Origin: Clostridiaceae bacterium
Lineage (GTDB): Bacteria; Bacillota; Clostridia; Oscillospirales; Acutalibacteraceae
Reading direction: 5' to 3'
Assembly (NCBI GenBank): GCA_016285645.1
Contig: JAEERC010000041.1
Span: forward strand, 1 to 64,000
Length of the DNA: 64,000 nt
Shown piece by piece: positions 16,519-24,335 of this stretch (positions are counted from its first letter, which is position 1; each line of letters opens with the position of its first letter). The notes beneath the pieces were generated by a model. The model was not told the origin of the DNA. It did no database searches and saw nothing but the letters and a program-made list of their open reading frames with translations. Made by a program: the position numbers and the translations under genes.

Positions 16519-17484
16519 ATGAAAAAAATAATATCCATTATATTATGTGTTATCGCCGTCATATCTCTTTTCTCATCCTGCTCCTCCCCCGACGCCGCAG
16601 ATGACGGAAAACTCAAAATCGTTGCCACGGTCTTTCCGCAGTACGACTGGGTAAAAAACATTCTGGGCGACCGCTCCGTGAACGCGGATCTCACCCTTCT
16701 GCTCGACAGCGGCGTGGACCTTCACAGCTATCAGCCCACAGCCGACGACCTTGTAAAGATTTCGTCCTGCGATATGTTCATCTATGTAGGCGGCGAATCC
16801 GATGAATGGGTTGATGACGCTCTCGCTCAGGCGGTCAATAAGGATATGACCGTTATAAACCTGCTTGAGGTTCTCGGCGAAAGCGCGAAGGACGAGGAAA
16901 TAAAAGAGGGCATGCAGGCGGAAAAGGAGGAAGGCGGGGAAGAGGCGGAAAAGGACGAGCACGTCTGGCTCTCGCTTAAAAACGCCGCCGTACTCTGCGG
17001 ATATATAGCCGGAAAACTCGGCGAGAAAGATCCCGAAGGCAGAGCCGTCTATTCCGCAAACGCGGACGCCTACATCGAAAAACTGAACGCTCTCGATTCC
17101 CTCTATAAATCCGCCGTTGACGGGGCCGCGAACAAAACTCTGCTGTTCTGCGACCGATTCCCGTTCCGCTATCTCGCCGACGATTACGGTCTCGATTATT
17201 ACGCCGCTTTCGCGGGCTGCTCGGCTGAGAGCGAAGCGAGTTTTGAAACAATCACCTTCCTCGCCGGCAAGCTGAAAACTCTCGGGCTTAAAAATGTTGT
17301 TGTGCTCGAGGGCGGCAGCGGCAAAATCGCCTCAACCGTCATTTCAACCTCGGGGCTTGACGGCATCGGCACTGTCACGCTCAACTCAATGCAGTCGGTC
17401 ACCGCTCAGGATATCGAAAACGGAGCGGACTATATTGATATTATGACACAGAACCTTGAGGGTCTCAAAACGGCTCTCAGCTGA
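16519..17484 (+). CDS. znuA: Zinc-type metal ABC transporter, substrate-binding lipoprotein
   Basis: Cluster A-I metal-binding protein that delivers Zn2+ (or Mn2+) to the permease outside the membrane. The 321 residues start with a lipoprotein signal (MKKIISIILCVIAVISLFSSC, lipobox LFSSC). Metal ligands of the family are visible: His in VDLHSYQPT and His in DEHVWLSLKNA, and an Asp/Glu late in the protein. A very acidic loop (KEEGGEEAEKDE) precedes the second His, which is typical of zinc-specific members. ATG 16519 is behind AGAGAGG. The ATPase gene follows after 11 bases. Confidence 0.92.
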   Translation: MKKIISIILCVIAVISLFSSCSSPDAADDGKLKIVATVFPQYDWVKNILGDRSVNADLTLLLDSGVDLHSYQPTADDLVKISSCDMFIYVGGESDEWVDDALAQAVNKDMTVINLLEVLGESAKDEEIKEGMQAEKEEGGEEAEKDEHVWLSLKNAAVLCGYIAGKLGEKDPEGRAVYSANADAYIEKLNALDSLYKSAVDGAANKTLLFCDRFPFRYLADDYGLDYYAAFAGCSAESEASFETITFLAGKLKTLGLKNVVVLEGGSGKIASTVISTSGLDGIGTVTLNSMQSVTAQDIENGADYIDIMTQNLEGLKTALS

Positions 17485-17495
17485 GGAGAAACAAA

Positions 17496-18203
17496 ATGGC
17501 ACTTATTAAATGCGAAAACCTTTCGCTCGGCTATGACGGAAAAGCCATTGTCGAAAACCTCTCTTTTGAGGTCTCGGCGGGCGATTACCTGTGCATTGTC
17601 GGCGAAAACGGCTCGGGCAAAAGCACGCTTATGAAAACGCTGCTCGGTCTTCAGCGCCCTCTCGGCGGAACAATCGAAAGGGGCGACGGCCTTCAGAAAA
17701 ACGAAACGGGATATCTTCCGCAGCAGACGGTTGTGCAGAAGGACTTTCCCGCCTCGGTAAAGGAGGTTGTGCTGTCGGGCTGCCAGGGGCGGCTCGGTCT
17801 GCGCCCGTTCTACTCGAAGAGCGATAAGGCGCTTGCCGTGGAAAATATGGAAAAAATGGGCATAACCGCCCTCGCGGACAGGTGCTACCGCGAACTTTCG
17901 GGCGGTCAGCAGCAGCGTGTGCTCCTCGCCCGCGCCCTGTGCGCAACAGAAAAACTTCTGCTCCTCGACGAGCCCGTGTCCGGGCTTGACCCGAAGGTCA
18001 CCGCCGAGATGTATTCGCTCATAGAATCGCTCAACAAAAGCGGCGTCGCGGTCATTATGATTTCACACGACATTTCAGCCGCCGTAAAATACGCGAGCCA
18101 CATCCTTCATATAGGAAAAACCGTTTTTTACGGCACAAAGGCGGAATATCAGAAAAGCTCATACGCCTTAATGTTTGAGGAGGGCGGTGACGGCAATGCT
18201 TGA
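17496..18203 (+). CDS. znuC: Zinc-type metal ABC transporter, ATP-binding protein
   Basis: Cytoplasmic ATPase of the uptake system, 235 residues. Walker A GENGSGKST, Q-loop LPQQT, signature LSGGQQQR, Walker B LLLLDEP, D-loop SGLDP and the switch His in MISHD are all present, so it should be active. It is flanked by the binding protein and the permease, with the permease start overlapping its last 8 bases. ATG 17496 follows GAGGAG. Confidence 0.95.
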   Translation: MALIKCENLSLGYDGKAIVENLSFEVSAGDYLCIVGENGSGKSTLMKTLLGLQRPLGGTIERGDGLQKNETGYLPQQTVVQKDFPASVKEVVLSGCQGRLGLRPFYSKSDKALAVENMEKMGITALADRCYRELSGGQQQRVLLARALCATEKLLLLDEPVSGLDPKVTAEMYSLIESLNKSGVAVIMISHDISAAVKYASHILHIGKTVFYGTKAEYQKSSYALMFEEGGDGNA

Positions 18204-19041
18204 CAAACTCGTTCTCTACCTCGACTACCCGTTTGTGCGCTACGCCCTCATAGCGGGCACGCTCATCTCGCTCTGCTCCTCGCTTCTCGGCGTAACCCTT
18301 GTGCTGCGCAGGTTTTCGTTTATAGGCGACGGTCTGTCGCATGTCGCCTTCGGAGCGATGGCGGTCTCGGCTGTTGTCGGCCTGACAAACGATATGCCGC
18401 TGACTCTCGTCATAACCACAGCCGCCGCGGTTCTGCTCCTTCGCACGGGCGGAAAAACAAAAATCAAGGGCGATGCCGCCGTCGCGATGATATCGGTAGG
18501 TTCTCTCGCGATCGGCTACCTCATTATGAACATATTCGCGAAATCCTCTAACCTTTCGGGCGATGTCTGCTCGACCCTTTTCGGCTCAACATCGATTCTG
18601 ACCCTCACGGATATTGAGGTGTGGCTCTGCGTCGGGCTTTCCGTTGTTACGGTGGCGGCGTTCGTCTTCTTTTACAACCGCATTTTCGCCGTGACATTTG
18701 ATGAAAATTTCGCCTCGTCCGCGGGCACAAAAACGGGAGCGGTAAACCTCACCGTAGCCGTGATTGTCGCGGTTGTAATCGTTCTCGCGATGAACCTTGT
18801 CGGCTCGCTGCTCATCTCCGCCCTCGTCATTTTCCCCGCCCTCTCCGCAATGCGCGTTTTCCGAAGTTTCCGCGGCGTTACAATCTGTTCCGCCGCGCTG
18901 TCGGTCGGCTGTTCGGTCACGGGTATTCTCGCGTCCGTCCTTTTCGGCACGCCCGTCGGCTCAACCATAGTCGCGGTCGATATTGTTGTTTTCGCCGCGT
19001 TTTATCTGATAAGTCTTGTCAAAGGAGGCAGAAAATCATGA
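18196..19041 (+). CDS. znuB: Zinc-type metal ABC transporter, permease
   Basis: Integral membrane subunit of the ABC-3 family, 281 residues with 8-9 predicted spans. Family landmarks include LVLRRFSFIGDGLSHVAFGA near the start and the ASAGT-like segment FASSAGTKTGA, then SLLISALVIFPALSAMR. ATG 18196 is chosen because GGAGGGCGG lies just upstream; the longer in-frame start at 18175 lacks this. It overlaps the ATPase gene by 8 bases, and its stop overlaps the next start (ATGA). Confidence 0.93.
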   Translation: MLDKLVLYLDYPFVRYALIAGTLISLCSSLLGVTLVLRRFSFIGDGLSHVAFGAMAVSAVVGLTNDMPLTLVITTAAAVLLLRTGGKTKIKGDAAVAMISVGSLAIGYLIMNIFAKSSNLSGDVCSTLFGSTSILTLTDIEVWLCVGLSVVTVAAFVFFYNRIFAVTFDENFASSAGTKTGAVNLTVAVIVAVVIVLAMNLVGSLLISALVIFPALSAMRVFRSFRGVTICSAALSVGCSVTGILASVLFGTPVGSTIVAVDIVVFAAFYLISLVKGGRKS

Positions 19042-19505
19042 AAAAAACCTTATGTCTGTTACTCTCGCTTGTGTTTGTATTGTCGCTGTGCTCCTGCAAA
19101 GCGGAAAAAACCGAACCCGTCACCGAGACTCAGACGGCTGATTCCGCTTTTCAGACCGTCACGCTCAACGCTGCAGCGAAACCCGATATCGACCTCACCG
19201 CCCTGAGCAGCACAATGGTCTATTCCGAGGTTTACAATTTATGTGTAAAACCGGATGACTATGTGGGCAAAACCGTGCGTATGCGCGGCACTTTTCAGAC
19301 CGATGAAAATGAGGTTTACTATTTCTGCCTGATTCAGGATGCCACCGCCTGCTGCCAGCAGGGGCTCGAGTTCATCCTCGCCGGCGCCGAATACCCCGGC
19401 GGCTACCCCGCACTCGGCACGGAAATTACCGTGCAGGGCAGGTTCGAAACATACTATGAGGGCGAGCAGAAATACCCCCACCTCGTTGACGCCTTCCTCT
19501 GCTGA
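19038..19505 (+). CDS. Lipoprotein of the zinc operon, OB-fold-like
   Basis: A 155-residue secreted lipoprotein (MKKTLCLLLSLVFVLSLCSC, lipobox LCSC) encoded with a 4-base overlap after the permease, so it is co-translated with the uptake system. After a linker, the segment PDDYVGKTVRMRGTFQTDE and the end LGTEITVQGRFETYYEGEQKYPHLV look like an OB-fold of the kind found in small exported proteins. Cys residues (CLIQDATACC) could bind metal. A role in zinc capture is inferred from position only. Confidence 0.7.
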   Translation: MKKTLCLLLSLVFVLSLCSCKAEKTEPVTETQTADSAFQTVTLNAAAKPDIDLTALSSTMVYSEVYNLCVKPDDYVGKTVRMRGTFQTDENEVYYFCLIQDATACCQQGLEFILAGAEYPGGYPALGTEITVQGRFETYYEGEQKYPHLVDAFLC

Positions 19506-19523
19506 AAACAATCACATCCCCGG

Positions 19524-19554
19524 CGGGAGAGTCGTTGCGGCTCTCCCGTTTTTT
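19524..19554 (+). terminator. Rho-independent terminator of the zinc operon
   Basis: CGGGAGAG and CTCTCCCG form a perfect 8-base stem followed by six T, starting 18 bases after the last stop of the operon. Confidence 0.9.
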
Positions 19555-19623
19555 CAGGACGGTTTTTTACGGTTGAACGCGGCGGGACTGCGGAATGCCG
19601 CCCCGCGACACGGCACTCTTTGA

Positions 19624-19652
19624 TTGACTCCCCGCCCGTGTGATGATATAAT
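19624..19652 (+). promoter_or_regulatory. Sigma-A-type promoter of the LOR/SDH-domain gene
   Basis: TTGACT (19624-19629), a 17-base spacer and a perfect TATAAT (19647-19652), 30 bases before the ATG. The leader is very short. Confidence 0.75.
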
Positions 19653-19682
19653 AAAAAAAATATATAACGGCTGGTGGTTTAA

Positions 19683-20768
19683 ATGTTCGAACTCAGAAAA
19701 TACCGCGCCCCCGATTTTACCGCGCTTCCGGACGCTCCCGACGCGGTTTTCGTGCCCGCTCCGCGTGACGGCGTTGCCCCCGAGGGCTATCACGCGATGA
19801 GCATTTATCCCGAATATTTCAAAATAAACGGCAGTTGGATTCTCGCGGAGGAGAGCCGTATGGACTGTGTCGCCGTGCTCGAAAACGGCGCTGTATCCGT
19901 GCGCGAGTTCCGCCACTTGAAGCAGGGCGATCCCGTTGCCGTGGGCAGAACGGAAAACGGCGAAAACGGCATTTTCGTGCACCCCTTCGGCTTTGAGGAA
20001 AAAAAGCAGTCCGGCGATGTCTTTGCCTTCCGCACGGGCCGCTCGCGTGAAACCTCCTTCTCCAAGGATTACGACGAGTTGTACCACCTCCTCGATTATG
20101 AGAGGGATCACGGCAAAATCGTATGGGTTATGGGCCCCGCCTTCAGCTTTGACTCCGACGCGCGCAAGGCGATGAGCAAGCTTATTGAAAACGGCTATGT
20201 CCACTCCGTTATAGCGGGCAACGCCCTTGCCACTCACGACCTTGAGGGCGCCTATCTGCACACCGCGCTCGGCCAGGATATCTACACCCAGGAGCCGGTT
20301 GAGAACGGCCACTACAACCACCTCGACACCATAAACCGCGTGCGCTATTACGGAAGCGTGCCCGAATTCATAAAAAACGAAAACATTAACGACGGCATAA
20401 TTTACAGCTGCGAAAAATACGGAGTGCCCTATGTGCTCGGCGGCTCCATACGCGATGACGGCCCCCTGCCCCCGGTTTACGGCAACGCCTACGAGGCGCA
20501 GGACGCCATGCGAAACGAAGTGCGAACAGCCACCACGGTAATCTGTATGGCGACCACCCTCCACACAATAGCCACGGGCAATATGACCCCCTCCTTCCGC
20601 GTTATGCCGGACGGCACAATCCGCCAGATTTATTTCTTCTGCGTCGATATTTCCGAGTTTGTCGTCAACAAACTCGCCGACCGCGGCAGCCTGAGCGCGA
20701 AGGGCATAGTCACCAATGTTCAGGATTTCATAGTAAACCTCGCGAAAGGTCTCGGTCTGACCTGGTGA
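19683..20768 (+). CDS. LOR/SDH-domain protein, archaeal-type ornithine cyclodeaminase-like
   Basis: A 361-residue protein. The C-terminal 230 residues match the conserved region of 'LOR/SDH bifunctional enzyme' proteins and the archaeal/cyanobacterial ornithine cyclodeaminase-type domain. Recognisable parts are VIAGNALATHDLEGA, the NHLDTINRVRYYGS segment, VPYVLGGSIRDDGPLP and EAQDAMRNEVR. In that family an NAD-linked reaction on ornithine or a related amino acid is known or proposed. The N-terminal 130 residues are less conserved. It stands alone with its own promoter and no arginine or proline genes nearby, so the substrate is uncertain. ATG 19683 has only a weak GGTGGT before it. Confidence 0.75.
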   Translation: MFELRKYRAPDFTALPDAPDAVFVPAPRDGVAPEGYHAMSIYPEYFKINGSWILAEESRMDCVAVLENGAVSVREFRHLKQGDPVAVGRTENGENGIFVHPFGFEEKKQSGDVFAFRTGRSRETSFSKDYDELYHLLDYERDHGKIVWVMGPAFSFDSDARKAMSKLIENGYVHSVIAGNALATHDLEGAYLHTALGQDIYTQEPVENGHYNHLDTINRVRYYGSVPEFIKNENINDGIIYSCEKYGVPYVLGGSIRDDGPLPPVYGNAYEAQDAMRNEVRTATTVICMATTLHTIATGNMTPSFRVMPDGTIRQIYFFCVDISEFVVNKLADRGSLSAKGIVTNVQDFIVNLAKGLGLTW

Positions 20769-20813
20769 TTGTTCGCAAAAAGAAAAATAATTTCCGGTTC
20801 TTCAAAAAAATTA

Positions 20814-20842
20814 TTGACAAAGGCGTTTTTTGGTGTTAATAT
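20814..20842 (+). promoter_or_regulatory. Consensus sigma-A promoter of the T-box transcript
   Basis: Perfect TTGACA (20814-20819), a 17-base spacer and TAATAT (20837-20842). Transcription should start near 20849, which gives a leader of about 315 bases before the coding region. Confidence 0.85.
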
Positions 20843-20849
20843 CATTTTC

Positions 20850-21130
20850 AATCGAATAACCAAAGGCGATGACGAAGACGGAAAAGGCGATGAAGTCTTA
20901 CAGAGAGCCGGGGGCGCTGAAATCCCGGCAGACGGATGTCTTTCTCCCATCACTTCCGAGCTGAGAATCTGAACACCTTGAGCAATTAGGGTTCTCCGAG
21001 AATGCTGCGTCAGTGCATAGGGCTTGTCAGAGCCCGAAGAGAGGCGCTTTTATGCGCAATTTGAGTGGTACCGCGGGTATCGGATGAATTTTCCGGCTCG
21101 TCTCAAAGCAATTTGAGACGGGTCTTTTTT
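20850..21130 (+). promoter_or_regulatory. T-box riboswitch leader
   Basis: Stem I features are present: AGAGAGCCGGG, a distal-loop segment CGCTGAAATCCCGG, and a stem III-like hairpin GGGCTT-GTCA-GAGCCC. The hallmark T-box AGTGGTACCGCGG is at 21064-21076. It is followed by a perfect terminator, CGTCTCAAA-GCAA-TTTGAGACG (21099-21120) and a run of T. T-boxes sense uncharged tRNA and allow read-through. The specifier triplet cannot be assigned with confidence, because the usual AGUA/GAA specifier-loop motif is degenerate here. The downstream gene is not an aminoacyl-tRNA synthetase, which is unusual. Confidence 0.9.
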
Positions 21131-21166
21131 TTCCCGCCTCAGAAAAAACCGAAAGGGGAAAGAAAA

Positions 21167-23434
21167 ATGAGTAATCTTGCAGCAATGACCGGCCTTAAGG
21201 CCACAGCGGGCAGAATCCGCGAAATGCGCGAAATCCTGGGCTACACTCCCGAGCAGATGGCGGAAATGACCGAGGTCACTCCCGAGGAGTACACCGCCTA
21301 TGAGTCGGGCGAGACCGACCTTCCGTTCACTTTTATCCACAAGTGCGCGCTCGCCTTCAACATCGACATCACAGCCCTTATCGAAGGCCGCACAACCCAC
21401 CTTGCCTCCTATACGGTAACGCGCAGGGGTCAGGGTCACAACACGGCGAAAGAGGCGGGCATTATGATAAACAACCTCGCCCCCAAGTTCAAAAGCAAAC
21501 TCGCCGAGCCGTATTTTGTCAAATACGACTACTCCGCCGAGCTTCAGAACAAGCCGATTCACACCACGAAGCACGCGGGTCAGGAGTTTGACTACATCGT
21601 CTCCGGCACACTGCTTGTGCAGGTCGGCTCAAACAAGGAAATCCTTCACGAGGGCGACAGCATTTTTTATGATTCCTCAACGCCCCACGGTATGATAGCC
21701 GTTGACGGAGCGGACTGCACCTTCCTCGCCGTCGTCATCCCCGGCGAAAAGGCGAAGGAGGCGGAAATCCGCCAGAGCGTTGCCGACGCGCGCCCCGCCA
21801 CGGGTCTTATTGTTGACAAATACGCGAAATGCGAGGAGGACGAAAACGGCGCCCTCAGGAGCATTCACTTTGAGAATATCGAAAAATACAACTTCGGCTT
21901 CGACTGTGTTGACGCCATAGCCGACAAATATCCCGACAAGCTCGCGATGATTCACCTCGATATGCAGGAGCAGGAGCGCCGCTTCACCTTCAAGCAGATA
22001 AAACAGGAGAGCGCGCGGGTCGCGAATTATTTTACGTCGCTCGGCATCGGCAAAGGCGACAGGGTAATGCTCGTTCTCAGGCGTCACTACCAGTTCTGGC
22101 TCTCGATGGTCGCCCTTCACAAAATCGGCGCGGTGGCGATTCCCGCCACCTTCCAGTTAAAGGAACACGATTTTGTTTACAGATATAACGCCGCACATGT
22201 CAAGGCGATTGTCTGCACCGCCTTCGGCGATACGGCTCAGATAGCCGAGGAGGCGGCAAAGCAGTGCCCGAGCGTTGAGCTCAAAATCCTTGTAGGCGGC
22301 GAGAGAGAGGGCTGGCGCGACTTTGACGCGGAATATCCGCTCTACAGCTCTCACTATTTCCGCACGGAGGACACCCCCGGCGGCAGCGACACCGCCCTCA
22401 TCTTCTTCTCATCGGGCACAACGGGCAACCCGAAAATGGTCGAACACCGCCACACCTACTCGCTCGGTCACTTCGTAACCGCGAAATACTGGCACTGCTG
22501 CCAGAAGGACGGCCTGCACTTCACAATGAGCGACACCGGCTGGGGCAAGGCGCTCTGGGGCAAGCTCTACGGCCAGTGGATGTGCGAAGGCGCGGTCTTC
22601 GTAAACGATGAAATCCGCTTCCATCCCGAGCAGGTTCTCCCGCTCTTCGCGAAATATCAGATAACCACCTTCTGCGCTCCCCCGACAATCCTCAGAATGC
22701 TTATTAAAGAGGACATCACCAAATACGATTTCTCCTCCGTCAAGCATATGACAACCGCGGGCGAGGCGCTCAACCCCGAGGTCGCCATAAGATTCAAGGA
22801 GGCGACCGGTCTCGACATTATGGAGGGCTTCGGTCAGACCGAAACCACCCTCGTTGTCGGCAATCTTATCGGCACGGCGGCTCGGCTCGGCTCAATGGGC
22901 AAGGCGAGCCCGCAGTACAACGTGGACCTTGTTGACCCGGACGGCAACCCTGTCGCTGTTGGCGAAACGGGCGAACTCGTGGTTCGCATTGACGAGGGCG
23001 ACCCTGTCGGTCTTTTCAAGCAGTATATCGACGAGGATGAGAAAAACGAGGAGTGCCGCAGGCAGAAGATGTACCACACGGGCGATACCGCCTGGCGTGA
23101 TGAGGACGGCTATTTCTGGTATGTCGGCAGAGTTGACGACATCATCAAGTCCTCGGGCTACCGCATCGGACCCTTTGAGATTGAAAGCGTTATAATGGAA
23201 CTGCCCTATGTTCTTGAGTGCGGTGTTTCCGCCGCTCCCGATGAGGTCAGAGGTCAGATAGTCAAGGCGTCCGTCGTGCTCACAAAGGGCACAGAGGGCA
23301 CAGAGGAACTCAAGAAAGAGATTCAGGACTATGTCAAAGCCCACACCGCCCCCTACAAATATCCCCGCCTCGTCGTCTTCCGCGACGAACTCCCCAAAAC
23401 CATCAGCGGCAAAATACAGAGGAATTTACTTTGA
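21167..23434 (+). CDS. XRE-cupin-AMP-dependent acyl-CoA synthetase fusion
   Basis: A 755-residue three-part protein. Residues about 10-74 are an XRE-type helix-turn-helix (GRIREMREILGYTPEQMAEM ... YESGETDLP). Residues about 85-190 are a cupin (HAGQEFDYIVSG, HEGDSIFYDSSTPHGM). From about 235 it is a complete adenylate-forming enzyme of the acyl-CoA synthetase type: P-loop FFSSGTTGNPK, TTAGEALNP, GFGQTE, YHTGD, GYRIGPFEIES, and the C-terminal catalytic Lys in ISGKIQRNLL. It should adenylate a carboxylic acid and pass it to CoA. ATG 21167 follows AGGGGAAAG. Control by the T-box upstream suggests a link to an amino acid or its 2-oxo/carboxylic derivative. The HTH may be regulatory or only structural. 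Confidence 0.85.
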   Translation: MSNLAAMTGLKATAGRIREMREILGYTPEQMAEMTEVTPEEYTAYESGETDLPFTFIHKCALAFNIDITALIEGRTTHLASYTVTRRGQGHNTAKEAGIMINNLAPKFKSKLAEPYFVKYDYSAELQNKPIHTTKHAGQEFDYIVSGTLLVQVGSNKEILHEGDSIFYDSSTPHGMIAVDGADCTFLAVVIPGEKAKEAEIRQSVADARPATGLIVDKYAKCEEDENGALRSIHFENIEKYNFGFDCVDAIADKYPDKLAMIHLDMQEQERRFTFKQIKQESARVANYFTSLGIGKGDRVMLVLRRHYQFWLSMVALHKIGAVAIPATFQLKEHDFVYRYNAAHVKAIVCTAFGDTAQIAEEAAKQCPSVELKILVGGEREGWRDFDAEYPLYSSHYFRTEDTPGGSDTALIFFSSGTTGNPKMVEHRHTYSLGHFVTAKYWHCCQKDGLHFTMSDTGWGKALWGKLYGQWMCEGAVFVNDEIRFHPEQVLPLFAKYQITTFCAPPTILRMLIKEDITKYDFSSVKHMTTAGEALNPEVAIRFKEATGLDIMEGFGQTETTLVVGNLIGTAARLGSMGKASPQYNVDLVDPDGNPVAVGETGELVVRIDEGDPVGLFKQYIDEDEKNEECRRQKMYHTGDTAWRDEDGYFWYVGRVDDIIKSSGYRIGPFEIESVIMELPYVLECGVSAAPDEVRGQIVKASVVLTKGTEGTEELKKEIQDYVKAHTAPYKYPRLVVFRDELPKTISGKIQRNLL

Positions 23435-23440
23435 GAAAAA

Positions 23441-23464
23441 AGGACGGCGACGCCGTCCTTTTTT
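23441..23464 (+). terminator. Rho-independent terminator after the ligase gene
   Basis: GGACGGC-GAC-GCCGTCC (23442-23458), a perfect 7-base stem followed by six T and preceded by six A, 7 bases after the stop codon. Confidence 0.92.
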
Positions 23465-23498
23465 AATTGGCAATGAGCAAGGAGAAATGAGAAATTAA

Positions 23499-23671
23499 GG
23501 GGTGCGGGTCTCCGGTGGGGGCGAAGCGTCGAAGCGCGTCCTGCGGACGAAACAGCGAGACGCTGAGGTGAGCAAACAGGAGAATTGCGAAGCGCTCCAA
23601 GCGAGCAAGGCGACCTGCGTTTGCGAGGGGGATAATCAGCCGAAAGCACCGACCGAGCCGGGAGGCGAGAC
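23499..23671 (+). repeat. Structured repeat, copy B with an enlarged central arm
   Basis: Starts GGGGTGCGGGTCTCCGGTGG and ends with GCACCGACCGAGCCGGGAGG plus CGAGAC, like the other copies. In place of the short second hairpin it carries about 115 bases of extra sequence. This marks the second hairpin as the place where the element tolerates change. Confidence 0.7.
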
Positions 23672-23798
23672 AACAAAGCGCCTTTTATATGTCCTTACGG
23701 ACGTCCCTGTTGCGGGCGACAGGTTGTAAGAACCTGCCTACGGCAGAACCTTGTTACTCGCGCCGCTCGTAATATGCCCCTACGTAATAACTGAGTTA

Positions 23799-23880
23799 TG
23801 TCATTCCGAGGGAGAAACTTGTTTCGACCGTGGGAATCTCCAAAAAAGATTGCCACGTCGCTTCGCTCCTCGCAATGACA
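23799..23880 (+). repeat. Short inverted-repeat element, 'CEERSDVAI' type, copy 1
   Basis: About 82 bases bounded by imperfect terminal inverted repeats: TGTCATTCCGAGG at the left and CCTCGCAATGACA at the right. Its reverse strand reads in one frame as CHCEERSDVAIFFGDSHG, a spurious peptide known from many genomes that marks this widespread non-coding element. Confidence 0.8.
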
Positions 23881-23923
23881 GAATCGTTTTATCGATTCTG
23901 AGTTCTTACGGATGTCTTGTTGC

Positions 23924-24008
23924 GGCGGGATTGGGGTGCGGGTCTCCGGTGGAGACCTTCGGCGAAGCCGAAAGCACCGACCGAGCCGGGAGGCGAGACC
24001 ATCCCGCC
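23924..24008 (+). repeat. Structured repeat, copy C
   Basis: Outer inverted repeat GGCGGGAT/ATCCCGCC encloses GGTCTCC-GGT-GGAGACC and a second hairpin TTCGGC-GAA-GCCGAA. Compared with copies D and E, both arms of the second hairpin differ but still pair, so the pairing itself appears to be kept. Confidence 0.85.
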
Positions 24009-24125
24009 CTACGGTGTAAATGAAGTTCGTGTGAACAGGCGGGCGACAGGTTGTAAGAACCTGCCTACGGCAGAACCTTGTTACTCGCGCTGCTCGTAAT
24101 ATGCCCCTACGTAATAACTGAGTTA

Positions 24126-24207
24126 TGTCATTCCGAGGGAGAAACTTGTTTCGACCGTGGGAATCTCCAAAAAAGATTGCCACGTCGCTTTGCTCCTCGC
24201 AATGACA
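24126..24207 (+). repeat. Short inverted-repeat element, 'CEERSDVAI' type, copy 2
   Basis: Near-identical to 23799-23880; it lies in the second unit of the 327-base duplication. Confidence 0.8.
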
Positions 24208-24250
24208 GAATCGTTTTATCGATTCTGAGTTCTTACGGACGTCTTGTTGC

Positions 24251-24335
24251 GGCGGGATTGGGGTGCGGGTCTCCGGTGGAGACCTCTGCCGCAGGCAGAA
24301 GCACCGACCGAGCCGGGAGGCGAGACCATCCCGCC
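24251..24335 (+). repeat. Structured repeat, copy D
   Basis: Outer inverted repeat GGCGGGAT/ATCCCGCC, first hairpin GGTCTCC-GGT-GGAGACC, second hairpin TCTGCC-GCA-GGCAGA. Identical in plan and nearly in sequence to copy E at 54829-54913. It truncates the minus-strand fragment at 24336-24428. Confidence 0.85.

Larger units (their letters stand above)
23712..24335 (+). repeat. Tandem direct duplication, unit 327 bases
   Basis: The sequence 23712-24008 recurs at 24039-24335 with a constant offset of 327 and only scattered differences, mainly in the second hairpin of the structured repeat. Each unit contains one inverted-repeat element (23799-23880 and 24126-24207) and one structured repeat (23924-24008 and 24251-24335). 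No protein-coding gene is credible in it. Confidence 0.9.

Noticed and set aside
23695-24183. 162-codon minus-strand frame with repeated CEERSDVAI segments
   Set aside because: Spurious translation of the tandem repeat elements; the peptide pattern is a known artefact of non-coding repeats.
23712-24335. Possible CRISPR array
   Set aside because: Only two units of 327 bases with internal palindromes, no short regularly spaced repeats with unique spacers and no cas genes.
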